This document shows, piece by piece, positions 6,221 through 8,020 of a DNA stretch of 8,020 nucleotides (the first letter of the stretch is position 1; every line of letters starts with the position of its first letter). Source of the stretch: an uncultured Rhodospirillaceae bacterium (GTDB lineage: Bacteria; Pseudomonadota; Alphaproteobacteria; Rhodospirillales; UBA2165); the NCBI GenBank assembly GCA_913054205.1, contig CAJXJM010000101.1, positions 1 through 8,020 on the forward strand, written 5' to 3'. Under the pieces are notes generated by a model that saw only the letters and a list, made by a program, of their open reading frames with translations, did not search any database and was not told where the DNA came from. The position numbers were made by a program, and so were the translations under genes.

Positions 6221-7216
6221 CTAAAGCTTTATCGGCAAACCAGTTTCGGCTGACTGGCAAATAGCCTCAAACACGGCGATATTTTGCAGCTTTTGATCTT
6301 TGGTAATGTGATATTCAACGGCCCCTGCAATGGCATCGGCCCAGGCCTCAAAGTTAAGCAAAACAGTATCGACATCATCGTAAGATGTCTTTTCGATCTC
6401 TCCTTCTTTGCGGCTGATAAAGACATCAGCGGTGCCGAGCTCACTCGGATGAGAATAGTCCCTGGCTTCAACCCACGCCTTAGAGCCATAAACAGCAAAG
6501 CGCATATAAAGCGGTGTTTCTAATACAGAGTTAAAGGCCCCGGTGGCGCCGCTTTTAAATTTCACTGAAAAAGTCAGCACATCTCCATTGGCATTGGCCG
6601 GATTGCGGGTCGCTGCCATCGCAAAAACCTGCTCAATCGCTCCAAACATAGAGATATAGGCGTCTGTCGTATGAATACCAGTCGCTGTCATTGCGGCGGC
6701 CGGGCTTTCCTTTGTTGAAACCCGCCAATTATCGCCGTCGAGATTAGCCAGCTTATCGTGACTAAAATTCGATTCGACATGCATAATGGTGCCGAGGTCT
6801 CCGCTTGCCACCAATCGTGCGATTTCCTGCATCGCCGGCTCAAACCGGCGCTCATGGCCGAGTCCCAGAACAACACCCGCCTCTTCACAGGCCGCTACAG
6901 ACCGCTCAGCGCTCGCCAAATTGAGCGCTAATGGCTTTTCACAAAAGACGTGTTTGCCGGCTTTGGCTGCCGCAAGGATTTGTTCTTCATGGAGCGAATG
7001 CGGCGTCGCCAATACGATCGCCTCAATTTCGAGATCATTGAGTGCATCTGAATAATCAGCAGTAAGGATGAGGCCTTTTTCTTGGGCAATATCCGCCGCC
7101 GTATCTGGATATATGTCAACGCCTCTGGAAAAGCTGATTTTGTCGCTTTTCCCTTCCAGCGTATAGACGATATGACGGCCCCACCAGCCAAGACCAATAA
7201 TTGCAGCGTTAATCAC
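6221..7216 (-). CDS. Gfo/Idh/MocA family NAD(P)-dependent oxidoreductase
   Basis: A 331-residue cytoplasmic dehydrogenase. The N-terminal Rossmann domain opens with IIGLGWWGRH (6-15), the GxGxxG dinucleotide-binding loop. FCEKPLALN (91-99) holds the family EKP motif with the lysine at 94. The C-terminal alpha/beta domain carries GIHTTDAY (180-187), matching the GxHxxD signature with H182 and D185. Members oxidise or reduce sugars, inositols and related polyols using NAD(P). The frame extends to a TTG at 7246, but no SD precedes it. GTG 7216 has GGGGA eight bases upstream and places the Rossmann strand at the normal distance from the N terminus, so it is preferred. The gene diverges from the small gene starting at 7332 across 115 bases, which contain no clear promoter pair. 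Downstream, 189 bases without a terminator separate it from the M24 gene, so read-through is possible. The substrate is not predictable from sequence. Confidence 0.88.
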   Translation of the reverse strand: MINAAIIGLGWWGRHIVYTLEGKSDKISFSRGVDIYPDTAADIAQEKGLILTADYSDALNDLEIEAIVLATPHSLHEEQILAAAKAGKHVFCEKPLALNLASAERSVAACEEAGVVLGLGHERRFEPAMQEIARLVASGDLGTIMHVESNFSHDKLANLDGDNWRVSTKESPAAAMTATGIHTTDAYISMFGAIEQVFAMAATRNPANANGDVLTFSVKFKSGATGAFNSVLETPLYMRFAVYGSKAWVEARDYSHPSELGTADVFISRKEGEIEKTSYDDVDTVLLNFEAWADAIAGAVEYHITKDQKLQNIAVFEAICQSAETGLPIKL

Positions 7217-7224
7217 GATTGTTT

Positions 7225-7229
7225 TCCCC
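7225..7229 (-). promoter_or_regulatory. Ribosome binding site favouring the GTG start of the oxidoreductase
   Basis: GGGGA on the minus strand, eight bases before GTG 7216. The longer TTG-initiated form (7246) lacks an SD and would add ten polar residues before the Rossmann strand. Confidence 0.6.
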
Positions 7230-7319
7230 ACTTCTATTTCATTCAAATTAAATTTTATGTCGACGAACGCAACTCATTTCTAAAAAAACCCCTCTGGCAG
7301 CGCCATAGATAGAATGTCG

Positions 7320-7324
7320 AGGAG
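7320..7324 (+). promoter_or_regulatory. Ribosome binding site of the small hypothetical gene
   Basis: AGGAG seven bases before ATG 7332, within a purine-rich run. It is the main evidence that the small plus-strand frame is translated and that 7332 is its start. Confidence 0.6.
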
Positions 7325-7331
7325 AAGGAAA

Positions 7332-7646
7332 ATGAATGTAATAAGTGAACGCGCTGGCGATCAGCCGGTAAAATATTTCGGCCATTTTTTGGGGCCGGAT
7401 GATCAATTGGTGGACAATTCCTGGGCGGAGATAGCGGCGATTGTCTATGCTCCTACCTTTCATAGTGTTTTGGAGATTTGGTGCGCCCGCATACATGCTC
7501 CAGACTATTTGGAGGCTGATACCTTTGTCGTGGATGATAGCGCCGACCGCGTGCTCCGCCGTGCCGCCCACTTTGTCACCGGCCTTGATTTGGGTCTAAT
7601 GGAAATATCCGGTCAGATGAAGGCGGCAAATGAAAAAGCGATATAG
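7332..7646 (+). CDS. Small hypothetical protein, family not recognised
   Basis: A 104-residue soluble protein with no membrane segment or signal peptide. ATG 7332 has AGGAG at 7320-7324, seven bases upstream; the in-frame ATG at 7314 precedes that site and is not preferred. The sequence has a polar N terminus (1-30), a hydrophobic helical core (WAEIAAIVYAPTFHSVLEIW, 31-50) with a cysteine at 51, an acidic patch (EADTFVVDDSADR, 61-73) and a C-terminal amphipathic stretch ending MKAANEKAI. I recognise no domain. A 107-codon frame on the opposite strand (7248-7571) covers most of it, but that frame has no RBS and an unlikely composition rich in Arg, His and Tyr. The gene is the only complete plus-strand gene in the window and diverges from the oxidoreductase. 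It is probably real; its function is unknown. Confidence 0.55.
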   Translation: MNVISERAGDQPVKYFGHFLGPDDQLVDNSWAEIAAIVYAPTFHSVLEIWCARIHAPDYLEADTFVVDDSADRVLRRAAHFVTGLDLGLMEISGQMKAANEKAI

Positions 7647-7753
7647 AAGTTTCTACACCCTTGATCAAAGCCTGCTAGGCATCCAAAAATTGGCATTCTG
7701 GACAAAATCTTTCGCCTGAAATTTGGGCCGGAAATATTTGCGATGCTGGGAGA

Positions 7754-8020
7754 CTAGCTTACTTTTGCCGCGACCCGTGTCGAAGGACCGCTTGGCGCGG
7801 GCGTTCCATAAAGCCCGCCGCGCTCCAAAATTTTTCCCACGCCGCCATGCCGTTCGATAAGCGCAGCCTGATCGGCAAGCGCAAGGTCATTGATGGCCTC
7901 GGGATCAAGAATCTCACGCAATCGGGTCTCGAACTTTTTTAGCACCTCTAGATATTCGGGATCAGCGGCGAGGTTCGTCATTTCCTCAGGATCACTATTG
8001 AGATCATACAATTCCGGTTC
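7754..8020 (-). CDS. Sulfatase family protein, C-terminal part (5' end outside window)
   Basis: The frame is open to the right edge and ends at TAG 7756-7754, giving the last 88 residues. It begins EPELYDLNSDPEEMTNLA. This ELYDLxxDPxExxNLA element is the hallmark near the C terminus of arylsulfatase/choline-sulfatase type enzymes. A charged helix follows, then a tail with LDPEA, QAALIERHGG, ILERGG and TPAP, a pattern seen in alphaproteobacterial sulfatases. The catalytic Cys/Ser-x-Pro-x-Arg motif that is converted to formylglycine would lie in the missing N-terminal part, so activity cannot be judged. The family would hydrolyse a sulfate ester, releasing sulfate and an alcohol or sugar. The 107 bases to the convergent stop at 7646 hold only very short inverted repeats (such as CCAA-AAA-TTGG near 7691) and no intrinsic terminator. 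Confidence 0.82.
   Translation of the reverse strand, partial: EPELYDLNSDPEEMTNLAADPEYLEVLKKFETRLREILDPEAINDLALADQAALIERHGGVGKILERGGLYGTPAPSGPSTRVAAKVS

Noticed and set aside
7310..7315. TAGAAT as a -10 box for the small plus-strand gene
   Set aside because: It is only 16 bases from the ATG and would place the transcription start at or beyond the SD; no -35 box is present.
7248..7571. 107-codon minus-strand frame opposite the small hypothetical gene
   Set aside because: It has no SD and its composition is unlike a folded protein, while the opposing plus-strand frame has a strong SD at 7320-7324.
7670..7701. Short inverted repeats between the hypothetical gene and the sulfatase gene as a terminator
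   Set aside because: The stems are only four base pairs (GCCT/AGGC, CCAA/TTGG) and no T-run follows on either strand.

Overview
The window looks like the chromosome of an alphaproteobacterium, possibly a marine one. The evidence is a base composition a little under 50% GC by eye, strong Shine-Dalgarno sites, a GC-rich palindromic intergenic element of the type scattered through many alphaproteobacterial genomes, and a set of catabolic genes (sulfatase, Gfo/Idh/MocA oxidoreductase, M24-fold enzyme, CoA ligase, fumarylacetoacetate hydrolase family). The assignment rests on gene content and style, not on a marker gene. No RNA gene, insertion sequence, phage gene or CRISPR array was seen.

Layout. 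The left edge holds the last 118 codons of a plus-strand major facilitator superfamily transporter (2-358). It converges on a long minus-strand block, listed here in transcription order: a Gfo/Idh/MocA oxidoreductase (7216 to 6221); an M24-fold metalloenzyme (6031 to 4703) closed by a clear intrinsic terminator (4646-4683); a palindromic repeat element (4531-4639); a zinc-dependent MetE-like methyltransferase (4438 to 3323) whose stop lies 3 bases before the start of a phenylacetate-CoA-ligase-like adenylating enzyme (3319 to 2012); a small winged-helix regulator (1846 to 1439); and a fumarylacetoacetate hydrolase family enzyme (1363 to 428). On the right, a small plus-strand gene of unknown function (7332-7646) diverges from the oxidoreductase and converges on the 3' end of a sulfatase gene (7754-8020, minus), which runs out of the window.

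How the genes may work together. The methyltransferase and ligase are almost certainly co-transcribed and translationally coupled. With the regulator, the hydrolase, the M24-fold enzyme, the oxidoreductase, the transporter and the sulfatase they look like a scavenging and catabolic island for small organic acids or methylated/sulfated compounds. The M24 protein lacks the histidines expected of an Xaa-Pro peptidase and has metal-ligand spacing like the DMSP lyase DddP, but the substrate cannot be read from sequence. A 15-bp perfect palindrome directly adjoining the predicted -10 box of the regulator gene is a good candidate operator for autoregulation. Several other promoter-proximal repeats (1976-2004, 6152-6199) are unexplained.
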